A stretch of DNA of 64,000 nt from Candidatus Sulfotelmatobacter sp. (GCA_036500765.1 DASYBM010000013.1:1-64000), one strand, 5' to 3'. Counted from the first letter of the stretch, positions 1-10,194 are shown. Notes: a model not told the origin generated them from the sequence alone. Made by a program: numbers and translations.

Positions 1-2998
1 AGCGCTGGCGCATAAGGCCCTTCGCATCCACCGGCGCTTCGGTGAAGGCGAGCGCCTGATCTTCATAGATGACCTTATAGCCCTGCTCGAGCAGGTTCAT
101 GGTGAGGTCGGCGTCTTCCGCCACCGTGTTGATGGGATAACCGCCACCATGGCGTACCGCCTCCGTGCGCCATCCGCCGATGGCGCCTGGTATGACGGTG
201 ACCACGTTAAACAGATCCAGCGCGCGACGCTCAAAATTCTGGCTGGTGATGTATTCGAGCGCCTGCCAGCGCGTCCAAAGATTTACGCGGTTGCCGACTT
301 TCGCATTGCCCGCCATGGCGCCGACTTTGGGATTGATGAAATGCGGCACCAGGCGCGAGATCGCATCCGGAGCGATGATGGTATCGGCGTCGATTCCTAC
401 GAAGATTTCCGCATCGCCGATGTGCTCGATACCGTAGTTGAGGGCTTCGGCCTTACCCGAGTTCGGTTTTCCGAGGATCAGAACTTTCCCCGCCGCGGTT
501 TCCGCAGAGAAAGTTCTGCGCGCCACCTCGAGCGTGCGGTCTTTCGAACCATCGTCAATCACGATTACGCGCAGGTTGGGATAATTCGAGTTGAGCGCCG
601 CGCGCACGGTGCGCTCGATTACTTTCTCTTCGTTGTAGGCGGGAATGAGCACCGCAACTTTCGGCCTGTAGGAAGCGACTTCAGCGGGTTTGCCGAGTAT
701 CTTCTCGCGCACACGGTCGTAAATCGCAGCCGCTCCAATAAAGATAAGACGACCGGTCATCAATACATCGCCGACAAGAAAGACCCAGGTGATCAAGGCG
801 ATTCCAGCCCCGAACAGCCAAAAACCGAATCGGTCGAGCCGGGCCCACCACAGTTCGCCCGCGGGCAATGGAGCCATTACGTCGGCGCGAGTTTTGCCGA
901 GCAGTTCGTAAACCGGAGCGATCTCGTACCCGCGAGCCCGGATGCCGTCGATGATCGTGGGCAGAGCGCGCACGGTTTCGGCGCGATTGCCGCCGCCATC
1001 GTGCAGCAAAACGACGTTGCCACAGCGCAGGTTTTCCGGGCGGCAGGGCGGAAGATGTGAGAGCACATAGGCCGAAATCTTTTCGGCCGAAGGACTCCCG
1101 CTCCAGTCGTCGGGATCGATGCGGTTGCCGACGGTAACGTAGCCCATCTCCTGCGGAATCTCGAGCGGGCGCACCTGGTCCGCGGTATCGGGCTCCTCAT
1201 CAATCGCATAGGGTGGTCGCATCAATGTGACGCGCACGCCCACCAGGCTCGCAAATAGGCGCTCCGCCAGATTGAGCTCTACCTTCACATAGGCGTTGGA
1301 GATGTTGCTGATGTCGGGATGCGTGAAGGTGTGGTTCCCGATGGTGTTGCCTTCGTTGTAAATCCGCTTCACGATTCCCGAAAACTTATCGGCCTGGATG
1401 CCGATCAGGAAAAAAGTGGCGGTCGCGTTTTTCTGTTTGAGCACATCGAGGATTTTCGGCGTCCACTGGGGATCCGGACCGTCGTCGAACGTGAGTGCAA
1501 CTTTGTTCGGGCTGTAGCCATATCGACCCACGCGGTAAGGCTCGGGCAGGTTCTGGAAGACTTCATCGGCGATTAACTTGCTGGTGTCATCGCGGGTCAG
1601 GTCACGCGTACCATGCGCGGGCTTATCTTCGATGCGCAGGATTTCACCCTGACCCTCCATATCCACGCCTGCACCAGGGGGCACGTCGCGCAGTTTGTCA
1701 ATTGCGCCTGCGTCGCCGGGTACGTCCCACACCCGCCACAAGGAGCGGTCTTCGCTGCCCAGGCGCCAGAGCGCGAATGTCTGGATGCCCAGGTTCTGCG
1801 CGGACCTCATGTGGTTCAGGGCGGTAACCGCATCCAGGAACCAGATATCGTGCTGCACGCTTCGTTCGTCGAGGTAGCTGAAATGCGGATTCATGGCGTC
1901 ATCGTCAAAGTTGACATCTTCGTCGGAATCGCGCGCGGCTAGCCATGCATCCTGCACGCTGACAGTGCTGTCGTGTTCTTCGGGAGGCAGCGTTCCTTTT
2001 TTCGGTTTCAGGGCCCAGTCATAGCCATAATTTGCGATGGCGCAAATGATCTTTTCTTTGGGAATCACCTTCTCGGCAAATTTCAGGTTCTGTACGAACC
2101 AGTCTTGCGAAGCTACGGGACCGGACTCAGCCCCGGGATAATGCTCGTCGTAATTCATGAGCACCACGCCGTCGGCTCCCGAGGCGATCGCGGGATAATC
2201 GTATTCGTTGCTGTGCGGCGGCACGGCCACGTAGAGCTTCAGGCCGCGACTGTGCAGATCGCCGTACAATTCTTTCAACAGAGCCATATACCCAGCTTGG
2301 CCGCTCGGCGGAAAGGCCTCAAAATCGATCATCAGGCCGCGGTAATGCCCGGAGGAAAGAAACTGTCCGGTTTGCTGGCGAAAGTGAGCTCGCGCGTTCG
2401 GATCGTTGAGGAAGCCAACAATATCCCCGACCCAATTGGCGCCGTCTGAATTGTTCACCATAGGAAAGACTTCCATGGCGGGGTCTTCCGTCTTCAGAAA
2501 CGGCATCACTTTGTCGTCGACCGGCAGGACCGAGTTGCCCTGCACGACGTCGAAATATTTATTGGTCTGGTCGTCGACGCCCTGGAGTCGTCCGTCTGGC
2601 GTGAGCACGTGAAGCCAGTCAGGATAAAGAATGTCAACCTGGTGGGCGTAGGCGCGCAGCGACGAGAAGCTGGCCGCATCCCAGGGCACATAGAAGGCCG
2701 CGCGAATTCCTTCCTCCTGATTCAATGTCACCTGCGACGCCGCCAGTTTGGATCTGCGGTGCGACCGCGCAACTATTTTTTTTAAGCGGTCGCGAGCTTT
2801 TTCCTTCTCACTCTCTTTCAGAGCTTTGAAGGCGCGCTTTTGCGGAGAGAAGAGAAGTTCGGGCAGTGGCTCGTCCCGCAGCGCGGTGTAGACGAAGAAA
2901 ATAATCAGGGTAGAAACCAGGACCGCGGTAACGTCGACCAGGCGTCGCAGGCGTTTCCACCGGGCGCGTCGCGGATCATAGAAGACTGGCTGAGCCAT
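1..2998 (-). CDS. Trifunctional GH18-like / polysaccharide deacetylase / GT2 glycosyltransferase, C-terminus cut by window edge
   Basis: The reading frame is open from ATG at 2998 to the left edge (about 999 codons, no stop), so the gene is partial. In order: an N-terminal membrane anchor (residues ~25-42); a GH18-like domain (~95-400) with the barrel signature GLMIDFEAF and MNYDEH; a NodB-type deacetylase (~495-690) with TFDDGPD, the metal-binding HTFTH and RPPY; a transmembrane segment (~725-765); and a GT2 synthase domain (from ~780) with PAYNEE, the DAD motif, VAEDADLT and the beginning of a QxxRW-like motif at the very edge. The parts suggest synthesis of a beta-linked N-acetylhexosamine polymer with built-in deacetylation and a hydrolase-like module. 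It faces the membrane glycosyltransferase at 3144 across a 145-bp divergent promoter region. Substrate is not determinable. Confidence 0.9.
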   Translation of the reverse strand, partial: MAQPVFYDPRRARWKRLRRLVDVTAVLVSTLIIFFVYTALRDEPLPELLFSPQKRAFKALKESEKEKARDRLKKIVARSHRRSKLAASQVTLNQEEGIRAAFYVPWDAASFSSLRAYAHQVDILYPDWLHVLTPDGRLQGVDDQTNKYFDVVQGNSVLPVDDKVMPFLKTEDPAMEVFPMVNNSDGANWVGDIVGFLNDPNARAHFRQQTGQFLSSGHYRGLMIDFEAFPPSGQAGYMALLKELYGDLHSRGLKLYVAVPPHSNEYDYPAIASGADGVVLMNYDEHYPGAESGPVASQDWFVQNLKFAEKVIPKEKIICAIANYGYDWALKPKKGTLPPEEHDSTVSVQDAWLAARDSDEDVNFDDDAMNPHFSYLDERSVQHDIWFLDAVTALNHMRSAQNLGIQTFALWRLGSEDRSLWRVWDVPGDAGAIDKLRDVPPGAGVDMEGQGEILRIEDKPAHGTRDLTRDDTSKLIADEVFQNLPEPYRVGRYGYSPNKVALTFDDGPDPQWTPKILDVLKQKNATATFFLIGIQADKFSGIVKRIYNEGNTIGNHTFTHPDISNISNAYVKVELNLAERLFASLVGVRVTLMRPPYAIDEEPDTADQVRPLEIPQEMGYVTVGNRIDPDDWSGSPSAEKISAYVLSHLPPCRPENLRCGNVVLLHDGGGNRAETVRALPTIIDGIRARGYEIAPVYELLGKTRADVMAPLPAGELWWARLDRFGFWLFGAGIALITWVFLVGDVLMTGRLIFIGAAAIYDRVREKILGKPAEVASYRPKVAVLIPAYNEEKVIERTVRAALNSNYPNLRVIVIDDGSKDRTLEVARRTFSAETAAGKVLILGKPNSGKAEALNYGIEHIGDAEIFVGIDADTIIAPDAISRLVPHFINPKVGAMAGNAKVGNRVNLWTRWQALEYITSQNFERRALDLFNVVTVIPGAIGGWRTEAVRHGGGYPINTVAEDADLTMNLLEQGYKVIYEDQALAFTEAPVDAKGLMRQR

Positions 2999-3143
2999 GG
3001 GGAGGAGCAGTAACTGTTTATCGTATGCTGCCGAGCGCACCCGGTCAATTCTCGGCGACCGCAGGATGAGATTCGATTGCCCTTAGTTATGAGATGCAAT
3101 TTCGCGCCACAGGGATTGCGCGAAACGCGCTATCATTCGCAGC

Positions 3144-4598
3144 GTGCGCGTGCAGGAACTGGCAAAGGATCTAGCAGGCAAGAAGGCACGTTTCTTTGTT
3201 TTGGCGAGTTTAGCGGCGCTGGGGTTGCGGCTATTCCTGGTGGTACGCTTTCCCGGAGTCGTTGACGATTCGCGATTTTATGCCGACATTGCAAACAACT
3301 GGCTGCATCACGGTACCTATGGCATAACCAACTCCGGGGCAATCGTGCCCACGCTCTCGCGGCTCCCCGGCTACCCCGCATTTCTGGCCGCGATTTTCGC
3401 GCTGTTTGGGACCGGAAATTTTCGCGCGGTCCTGCTGGTGCAGGTATTGTTCGACCTGGCCACCTGCTTTTTGATCGCCGATATGGCGCTTCGCCTTTTC
3501 TCCAGGCGAGCCGCGAAGGCGGCATTTCTTCTGGCCGCATTCTGTCCTTTTCTAGCTAACTATGCGGCTACGGCCCTGACTGAGACGCTGGAGATTTTCT
3601 TCACCGCACTCGCTCTCGAGTTGGCGTTGCGCGGGTTAGGGGCAGGCGAGGACGCCGCCTCGTACACAACATCACCGGCTCGTCTCATCTTGATCTGGCT
3701 CGGCTGCGGATTATCCGTGGGGGCGGCGATTCTGCTGCGGCCTGACGGAGGGATTTTGCTGGCAGCGATTGGCGGATACTTGCTCTGGCGGCTCGTGCGT
3801 CAGCTCAAGGAGCGAGGCGCTCTGCCGATTGTTGAACGAACTTCTGCTCAACGAACGCTTGCTCCTCGAACCATCCTCTGGGCCGGAGTGCTGCTCGCGG
3901 CCGGAGCCCTCGCTCCTCTGGTGCCGTGGACGCTGCGCAACCTGCACACGCTTCATCGCTTCGAGCCTTTGGCTCCGCGTTATGCCACCGACTCTGACGA
4001 CATGGTGATGAATGGCTTCAATCGCTGGACGAAGACCTGGATTGCCGACTACGTCTCGGTACAAGAGATTTACTGGAGCGTCCCGGGTTCGGAAATCGAT
4101 TTGACCAAGCTCCCCGATCGCGCATTCGATTCCGATTCACAGCGCCAGCGCACCGCGGCACTTTTCGCCGACTATAACCGCGATCACGACATGACTCCGG
4201 CACTCGACGCTCGCTTCGCAGCTCTCGCTGCCGAGCGGGTTCGCGCCGCGCCAACCCGATATTATTTGTGGCTTCCTGCACTCCGCATCGCAGATATGTG
4301 GCTGCGCCCGCGCACCGAACTTTTTCCGTCCGATCCGCGCTGGTGGGAGTTTAACGATGACGAACGCTGGCTCGCCGTCAGCCTGGGATTTGGCGCGATC
4401 AATCTCGCCTATGTGACGATGGCCGCTGCCGGCCTGGTGCGCGCGCGCGCAATTTTTGGCATCGGCCTATTCATTTTATTTCTGCTGCTGCGCTCGGCAT
4501 TTCTCGGAACTCTGGAAAATCCCGAGCCCCGTTACACGCTGGAATGCTATCCCGTGGTCATAATTCTTGCGTCCGGGCTTTTTCACCGACGGGCATGA
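3144..4598 (+). CDS. Polytopic membrane glycosyltransferase (ArnT/PMT-like, GT39/GT83 type)
   Basis: A 484-residue multi-spanning membrane protein. After a short cytoplasmic N-terminus the first membrane segment ends in a loop with an acidic pair (VDDSRFYADIA), the usual place of the catalytic acidic residue in lipid-phosphate-sugar dependent GT-C enzymes. More hydrophobic helices follow at ~90-260 and at the C-terminus. The start is GTG at 3144; there is no strong Shine-Dalgarno sequence. A five-residue repeat (RTSA/RTLA/RTIL, residues ~230-245) comes from a 15-bp DNA repeat at 3834-3863. The family moves sugars from polyprenyl-phosphate donors onto lipids or proteins on the periplasmic face. 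It is divergent from the polysaccharide enzyme at 1-2998, with which it may share a promoter region. Confidence 0.75.
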   Translation: MRVQELAKDLAGKKARFFVLASLAALGLRLFLVVRFPGVVDDSRFYADIANNWLHHGTYGITNSGAIVPTLSRLPGYPAFLAAIFALFGTGNFRAVLLVQVLFDLATCFLIADMALRLFSRRAAKAAFLLAAFCPFLANYAATALTETLEIFFTALALELALRGLGAGEDAASYTTSPARLILIWLGCGLSVGAAILLRPDGGILLAAIGGYLLWRLVRQLKERGALPIVERTSAQRTLAPRTILWAGVLLAAGALAPLVPWTLRNLHTLHRFEPLAPRYATDSDDMVMNGFNRWTKTWIADYVSVQEIYWSVPGSEIDLTKLPDRAFDSDSQRQRTAALFADYNRDHDMTPALDARFAALAAERVRAAPTRYYLWLPALRIADMWLRPRTELFPSDPRWWEFNDDERWLAVSLGFGAINLAYVTMAAAGLVRARAIFGIGLFILFLLLRSAFLGTLENPEPRYTLECYPVVIILASGLFHRRA

Positions 4599-4850
4599 AG
4601 TTCCAAATCTGGAACGGAATCTGTGGAATGCCGTATTCAATCGTTTCAGGAAGCGCTAACTGCCGCAAATTCAACTTGAATATCGTGGCGATGAAGTTGC
4701 ACAATAGCGCCCCAACAAGTCCCGGGGTCTTTTTGCCACGCGTTTTCGTTCCTGGGCAAAGGCAATTTTGTTATATGACTTTTTCACTGCGCATGGTAGT
4801 GCATGCGCTGGCGTTTCATTTTGTCCAGTTGGAGTTCGGGGGATAGCGCA

Positions 4851-7800
4851 ATGATGATTCTGGGACGGGTTCGCGGGGTTCTCTCTTTGGTGGCAATGGC
4901 AGCCCTGTTTGTTGGGCTGGCCGCAGCGCAGGAAGCCACTGGCCGAATTGTGGGCAACGTAACCGATCAAACTGGCGCGGCGTTGGTCGGGGCCAAGGTC
5001 ACGGCCACTAACCTTGGCACGCAAATCTCCAACTCGACGACCAGCGATAAGAATGGGTTCTACGAAATCCTCTCTCTGCCGATTGGCACGTACAAGATCT
5101 CGGTGGAAATGTCAGGATTCCGCCGGCAGGCCTTCGAACACCAGGCTCTCCAGATTAACCAGTCGTTGCGCCTCGATGCCAAACTGGTCGTCGGCCAGCT
5201 TTCAGAGGTCGTCGAGGTTACGGGGCAGGCGGCCAACGTCGAAACCGTCAATCAGACAGTGGGCACGAGCATTGTCGGCGAGACCATTCAGCGCGCCCCG
5301 TTAAATGGCCGCGACGTTCTCGATCTGGCGAAGCTCATGCCGGGCGTGACTGAGACCAATGACGACAGCACTGCGGCGGGTACCTACAGTATCGGCGGCG
5401 GACGATCAGATTCCGTGACTTTCCTGCTCGACGGCGCGCTCAATAATAACCTGCTCGACAACAGCGTCGTTTACAACCCTAATCCCGATACGATTGCCGA
5501 GTTCCGAGTCCTCGAGAGTAACTATTCGGCCGAATATGGACGAAACGGCGGCGGCGTGATCAGCGTAGTGACCAAGTCCGGCACCAACGATTGGCATGGA
5601 AGCGCCTTCGAGTTTTTGCGCAACGACGCCTTTAACGCCAATACTTTCATTAACAACGCTCAGGGCTTGCCCCGTAACGTGCTCAAGCGCAACCAATACG
5701 GCGCCACCTTCGGCGGCCCGATTAAGAAAGACAAGTTTTTCTTTTTTGTTGGCTATCAGGGCCAGCGACTCTCCGAGCAGACGACCACAACTCCCTTTAC
5801 GGTGTACACGCCTGCGGAGTTGAACGGAGATTTTTCAACTGCCAATAATGGAAGCCCAGACCCAAACGTGGTCTGCTTTCTCACCGGTTATTATCCGGGT
5901 GGAACTGGCTGTGCCACGGATCAAAATGGAAACCCGATTCAGGGCACCCCGAATCCATACTTCCAGCAAAACCCTGCTCTGGCCGCGCAGGGCATTATTG
6001 ATCCCACGACAATCGATCCCGTCGCACAGAATTACATCAGCAAAGGCATGATCCCCACCGACCCAACCGGCGTCCACGATTATCAGGGCGCGCAGAGCGA
6101 CAACTACAACGAACTCACCATGAAGTTCGACTTCCTCGTCACCCAGAAGGACAAACTTTCCGTCACCCTGGGCGGGCGTCGCGAGCCTCTTCTGTTCCCG
6201 TTTAACTTCGCTACTGTGCCGGGCTATTCCAACATCAGCTATAACAACAGCTATTTCTCGAATCTCACCTACAGCCGAACCTTCACAACCAACCTGCTCA
6301 ATGAATTCAGAGTATTTGTGCAACGAAATAATGCCGGGCAGGACGCCACCACCGGCGCGTTCAAGTCTCAAACCGCCGCTGCCATGGGCTTCGGGACGAC
6401 GCCCGATCAGGCCACCGGTCCGCCGAACCTATGGTTCGACAACGGCCTGCAAGTCGGATACAGCGAACAAGGTCCCACTACGCTGGTCAGCAACACGTTT
6501 GGGTTTACCGAAGCTCTCACTTACATCCACGGCCACCACAACTTGAAATTCGGAACCGGCGTGTCCGCCTATCAGAACAATACACTTTACGACTACTATG
6601 TAAACGGAGAGTGGGACTTTTACGCCGGGGGAGCGGGATCGCAGAACGGGCTGGCCGATTTCCTGTTGGGCATCCCATCCGCGTATTACCAGTATCCCTC
6701 TGCGCCGTCGAACATTCGCAGCAAGGCTTATTACGGTTTCGCGCAGGATGAGTGGCGGATCGCTAAAAACCTCTCGGTCAATTTTGGGCTGCGCTACGAA
6801 TACAGCTCGCCGAAGTTCGACACCCAGGGTCGTTCTTTCTCGGTGATTCCCGGAGTGACTACCCCGTCTATTGTTTTCCCTAACGCTCCGATCGGCATGC
6901 TGTTTCCGGGCGACCCCAACGCTCCGAAGGGAGTTAATTTTCCGCAGCGCAACAACTGGGGTCCGCGTTTCGGTTTTGCCTGGGACCCACGCGGCGACGG
7001 AAAGACCAGCGTTCGCGGCGGCATCGGAATGTTCTATGACGTCCTGAAGGGCGAAGACAACCTCCAGTTCAACGGACAGCCGCCATTCTTCTCCTCGGTG
7101 GGACTGTACTTCCCCAGCGTTTCTGGCGCTACTGGCCCGGTGGGCTACTACCAGGATCCCTGGGACGCAACCGGTACGGTGAACCCATTTCCATCACATC
7201 CGCCGGCATCGAACCTCGACTTTGGCGCTGCCGGATTTCTTCCCATAAATTCGGGAGGCTCGGTGTATCTGGTGGATCCCAATCTGCGCACCCCTTATAC
7301 GTACCAATACAACCTCAGCGTGCAGCACGAACTGAAGGGCAATCTCCTAGCGGAAGCCAGCTACGTCGGCAGCAGTTCTCATGGCCTGACCTCATTACAA
7401 GACATCAACCCATTCGTGCTCGGCACTACGGATCGCATTTTGAACCTGACGCCCGGCAACAGTTCCTGCCTTGATGAAACCGAGACCCAGCGTGCGATAG
7501 ATAACGGCACAAGCACGGGTCCCACTTGCAGCTTTGACAACTTGCTCGAATTCAGGAACGTCAGCCAGGCGGTCTACCACAGTCTGCAAGCCAGCCTCAC
7601 CCGGCAATTTGCCGACGTGCGCTATATCGGTCACACTTATTTCACTCTGGGTTATACCTTGTCCCACAGCATCGACAATGCTTCTGGATTCCGTCAGCGG
7701 AACAGCAGCGTACCGACCTACAACACAGGTCTTTTCCGGGCCGACAGCGATCAGGACGTGCGCAACCGAATCACATTCAGTGGCGGATGGGACATGCCTT

Positions 7801-8426
7801 GGGATAGAGCATGGGAGTCCGGCCCAAAGCGCCTGACTCAGGGATGGAGTCTGTTCCCCATCGTCACGTATCATACGGGCTTTCCCTATGACATCTACGC
7901 GAGTCTGGGAGACCGATTTGATCCTCAAGCGGAAGGCCCATCGGCCGCCGGAGACCCCTACAACGTTCACGCAAATGTCATAGGGCCGTCTAATTCCCTG
8001 AATCCTCGCCATCCGCAGGACTTCGGGCAAGGTCCGGCTAACTACTGGTTCAATCCCAACAGCTTCAGCAACGCACAATGCCCCCCGAATAACGACCAGA
8101 ATCAGCCCCCGGCCTGCACGCCGGGGCCGACTATGCTGCCCTCCAACGACCAAGTGGTGGCCAATCCTTCGCTGGCCACTTACGGCGGTTTGGCACGCAA
8201 CTCCCTACAGGGCCCGGGCTTTGTGAATGTCGACCTGGCGCTGGCTAAAACGACTGCTCTGATCGCCGAGCGGATGAAGTTGGAATTCCGTGCTGAGTTC
8301 TTCAACATTTTCAACCACGCAAACTTCATCAATCCAGTGACCAACATCAATAGCGCCCAATTCGGCCAAGTGACCTCGACGCACGATCCACGCATTATCC
8401 AGCTGGCGGCGAGACTGACGTTCTGA
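4851..8426 (+). CDS. TonB-dependent receptor, Oar-like, with carboxypeptidase-regulatory-like N-terminus
   Basis: About 1191 residues. The start at 4851 is chosen because it gives a clean signal peptide (residues 1-23, ending LAAAQ) after a purine-rich GGGGGA. An Ig-like carboxypeptidase-regulatory domain follows (TGRIVGNVTDQTGAALVGAKV, residues ~26-105), then a TonB plug-type domain with the LNGRDVLDLAKLMPGV and LLDGALNNN signatures, and a long C-terminal beta-barrel ending in aromatic LTF. This architecture is greatly expanded in Acidobacteriota and is usually assigned to uptake of large organic ligands across the outer membrane. It stands alone, with no SusD-like partner. The ligand is unknown. 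A related receptor lies at 57618. Confidence 0.9.
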   Translation: MMILGRVRGVLSLVAMAALFVGLAAAQEATGRIVGNVTDQTGAALVGAKVTATNLGTQISNSTTSDKNGFYEILSLPIGTYKISVEMSGFRRQAFEHQALQINQSLRLDAKLVVGQLSEVVEVTGQAANVETVNQTVGTSIVGETIQRAPLNGRDVLDLAKLMPGVTETNDDSTAAGTYSIGGGRSDSVTFLLDGALNNNLLDNSVVYNPNPDTIAEFRVLESNYSAEYGRNGGGVISVVTKSGTNDWHGSAFEFLRNDAFNANTFINNAQGLPRNVLKRNQYGATFGGPIKKDKFFFFVGYQGQRLSEQTTTTPFTVYTPAELNGDFSTANNGSPDPNVVCFLTGYYPGGTGCATDQNGNPIQGTPNPYFQQNPALAAQGIIDPTTIDPVAQNYISKGMIPTDPTGVHDYQGAQSDNYNELTMKFDFLVTQKDKLSVTLGGRREPLLFPFNFATVPGYSNISYNNSYFSNLTYSRTFTTNLLNEFRVFVQRNNAGQDATTGAFKSQTAAAMGFGTTPDQATGPPNLWFDNGLQVGYSEQGPTTLVSNTFGFTEALTYIHGHHNLKFGTGVSAYQNNTLYDYYVNGEWDFYAGGAGSQNGLADFLLGIPSAYYQYPSAPSNIRSKAYYGFAQDEWRIAKNLSVNFGLRYEYSSPKFDTQGRSFSVIPGVTTPSIVFPNAPIGMLFPGDPNAPKGVNFPQRNNWGPRFGFAWDPRGDGKTSVRGGIGMFYDVLKGEDNLQFNGQPPFFSSVGLYFPSVSGATGPVGYYQDPWDATGTVNPFPSHPPASNLDFGAAGFLPINSGGSVYLVDPNLRTPYTYQYNLSVQHELKGNLLAEASYVGSSSHGLTSLQDINPFVLGTTDRILNLTPGNSSCLDETETQRAIDNGTSTGPTCSFDNLLEFRNVSQAVYHSLQASLTRQFADVRYIGHTYFTLGYTLSHSIDNASGFRQRNSSVPTYNTGLFRADSDQDVRNRITFSGGWDMPWDRAWESGPKRLTQGWSLFPIVTYHTGFPYDIYASLGDRFDPQAEGPSAAGDPYNVHANVIGPSNSLNPRHPQDFGQGPANYWFNPNSFSNAQCPPNNDQNQPPACTPGPTMLPSNDQVVANPSLATYGGLARNSLQGPGFVNVDLALAKTTALIAERMKLEFRAEFFNIFNHANFINPVTNINSAQFGQVTSTHDPRIIQLAARLTF

Positions 8427-8543
8427 ACACTGCTGCGAGGAGTTATCACGCAGCGAAATGAAATTGGATTTTCTGAGCCGGCAACTGCGCCAGCAAGTGC
8501 GCTGCCGAAAACAACTTAGGAAATTGCCGAGGCTTCCGCCCGC

Positions 8544-8759
8544 TTACCCCAGCGGCGAGTCGCTCATGCGGAAGCGGGTGCGCACATGTTCCGAGATCAG
8601 TTCGATGGCGGGGCGGTTCTGCACCGGGTCGGCTTGTGCCAGATATTTCATGGCTTCGACCAGCAGGCGCTGGCCGTCGACATAACGAGGATCTGTGTTG
8701 CGCTCTCTGCGCTTATTTCCCAGCTTCGGGGGGACAGTAATCGTAAAAACCTTGGCCAT
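8544..8759 (-). CDS. Small conserved-looking hypothetical protein (71 aa)
   Basis: ATG at 8759 opens a 71-residue, basic, helix-rich protein beginning MAKVFTITVPPKLG; an in-frame TTG lies four codons upstream. It has no signal peptide or membrane segment. The composition (ordered N-terminal strand, then amphipathic helices with LLVEAMKYLAQ and IELISEHVRTRF) looks coding rather than random, and nothing competes on the other strand. I do not recognise a family. It could be a small DNA- or RNA-binding protein, but no motif shows this. Confidence 0.55.
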   Translation of the reverse strand: MAKVFTITVPPKLGNKRRERNTDPRYVDGQRLLVEAMKYLAQADPVQNRPAIELISEHVRTRFRMSDSPLG

Positions 8760-8855
8760 GAATGGACTCAAACTGAAGGTTCAAGTATAGCGCGGTCAGT
8801 CTAGCTTCCCGCATGCAATTCTCTGCGCACCTTCATCCCTTTCAGATTCAATGAC

Positions 8856-9590
8856 TTATCCCTTAGGTGAAATCGTTTGCGTCTTACTGGTCGTATTCAG
8901 TTTAAAAACGCTGTCGGGAATTTTCTTCTCGTTCAGCTGAATGTTGGAGTACTTGGTCAGGCGATAATCGCCCTGCGGCGTAATAAATTTCTGTTGCACC
9001 GAAATTCCCTTGTCGAGATCGATCCAAAGGAGAATCTTGTTGTAGGTGTTGCGAACTTTTTCAGATTTTGGGATCAATTGCAACTGAGCGGTGGCAACGC
9101 CGTTGACGGTCTCCGGACCGACATACGTTACGTCAAATGCCTTCACCAGATCCTGCCCGCTTCCGCCGAAGCCGAGCACGAGATAACTTTCGAACTCGCT
9201 TCTATTCTTGCCGAGATCGTAGACGGTCACCTGGTCGGGCTTGGGCTGATACATGCGGATGATGCCGTTGCTGAAGAGAACGTATTTAGGCTCCGGTTTC
9301 AGGTTTTTTGGATCGCCGCCCGCCTTCTTGACTTCGGCCATCATCTCGATGTCTTTGCCATTGCGACGGTAATAGATGGTTCCTGTCTCAATGTCGTCGA
9401 GTTCATCGATCACTTTTTCGTACGTATCCCATTCGAAATCGGCTTGCGTCGTGCGGAAGGTCGCAGAGGTCGAATCCATTTTTTTTAAAACCGCATCTAG
9501 TGGGGATGAAGTTGGCGCCTGCGGAAAAAAAAGAGAAAGACAGGAAATCAGCCCAATCGGAAGCACCAGCGAGAAACGTGTCATCTGCAT
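8856..9590 (-). CDS. LolA-like outer-membrane lipoprotein carrier / sorting protein
   Basis: ATG at 9590 is preceded by AAGGG four bases upstream and gives a 244-residue exported protein with a signal peptide (residues ~1-25). The rest matches the LolA/LppX beta-sheet fold: an N-terminal helix (LDAVLKKMDSTSATFRTTQADFEW), repeated strand pairs, and the phrases YYRRNGKDIEMM, KYVLFSNGIIRMYQPK and a C-terminal LTKYSNIQLNEKIPDS-type stretch. LolA proteins carry lipoproteins across the periplasm. Many acidobacterial paralogues are annotated only as LolA-like, so the cargo is uncertain. It follows the one-TM protein at 9646 by about 55 bp and serS further upstream, and is probably co-transcribed with them. 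Confidence 0.8.
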   Translation of the reverse strand: MQMTRFSLVLPIGLISCLSLFFPQAPTSSPLDAVLKKMDSTSATFRTTQADFEWDTYEKVIDELDDIETGTIYYRRNGKDIEMMAEVKKAGGDPKNLKPEPKYVLFSNGIIRMYQPKPDQVTVYDLGKNRSEFESYLVLGFGGSGQDLVKAFDVTYVGPETVNGVATAQLQLIPKSEKVRNTYNKILLWIDLDKGISVQQKFITPQGDYRLTKYSNIQLNEKKIPDSVFKLNTTSKTQTISPKG

Positions 9591-9645
9591 TCGACCCTTG
9601 CGATTGCGATTCGGACGCCGCGCTCCAACTACTTGGCTCCTATTT

Positions 9646-10020
9646 TCAATCCCGCTTGGCCAGCACTTTGTAGCCTTGCACTTTTCCCTTGTGGTCGGAG
9701 ACGGTTTCATAACTCACAATTGAAACCGCACCCGAAATCGGTTCGATAATCCGCAGCAACTGCTCGCGCACGGCCTGATCGTTGCCCGGCGAAATCGCGT
9801 TGGCCTCGACCTGATAGAAAAGATGGCCCTCGGCATCGGCTGACACGATAACGTCAGTCGGATGCGGAATCCGGGCGATGGGTTTGTCATTGAAGTTGAT
9901 CACTCGCGGCGAGAACAGGACAAATAGGATGATCAGCGTCACCATTATGTCGTAGTGAAGCGTGCCCCGCTCGTATTGCCACAGAATGTATCCGCGAATT
10001 GTTCGCCAGACGGCGTTCAT
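9646..10020 (-). CDS. Single-pass membrane protein of unknown function
   Basis: The frame is open from a TTG at 10068, but the first ATG (10020) gives a 124-residue protein beginning MNAVWRTIRGYILW. One transmembrane helix (IMVTLIILFVLFSPRVI, residues ~25-42) is followed by a soluble C-terminal part of about 80 residues with beta-strand character. One in/out helix plus a small periplasmic domain is reminiscent of ExbD-like proteins, but the ExbD Asp signature is not evident. It lies between serS and the LolA-like gene on the same strand, with gaps of ~170 and 55 bp. I do not recognise the family. Confidence 0.6.
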   Translation of the reverse strand: MNAVWRTIRGYILWQYERGTLHYDIMVTLIILFVLFSPRVINFNDKPIARIPHPTDVIVSADAEGHLFYQVEANAISPGNDQAVREQLLRIIEPISGAVSIVSYETVSDHKGKVQGYKVLAKRD

Positions 10021-10089
10021 GGGCAAGGGCGCGCTGGGCGCGGTAGTCGTGAGTTCTATTCTTTGCAAGTCTACTCGTTCCTGGGTGAA

Positions 10090-10110
10090 AGCTTCTAGCT
10101 TCTAGCGTCT
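10090..10110. repeat. Tandem 7-bp repeat (3 units)
   Basis: AGCTTCT AGCTTCT AGCGTCT in the spacer between serS and the downstream membrane-protein gene. It belongs to the general pattern of short tandem duplications in this window. Confidence 0.7.
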
Positions 10111-10194
10111 AGCTTGACACCCGGCTTACATTATCACGTTGTCACTCCGAACCGGAATTCTACGCCGGTGAGGAACCTGCTTTTCGCCGGCAGC

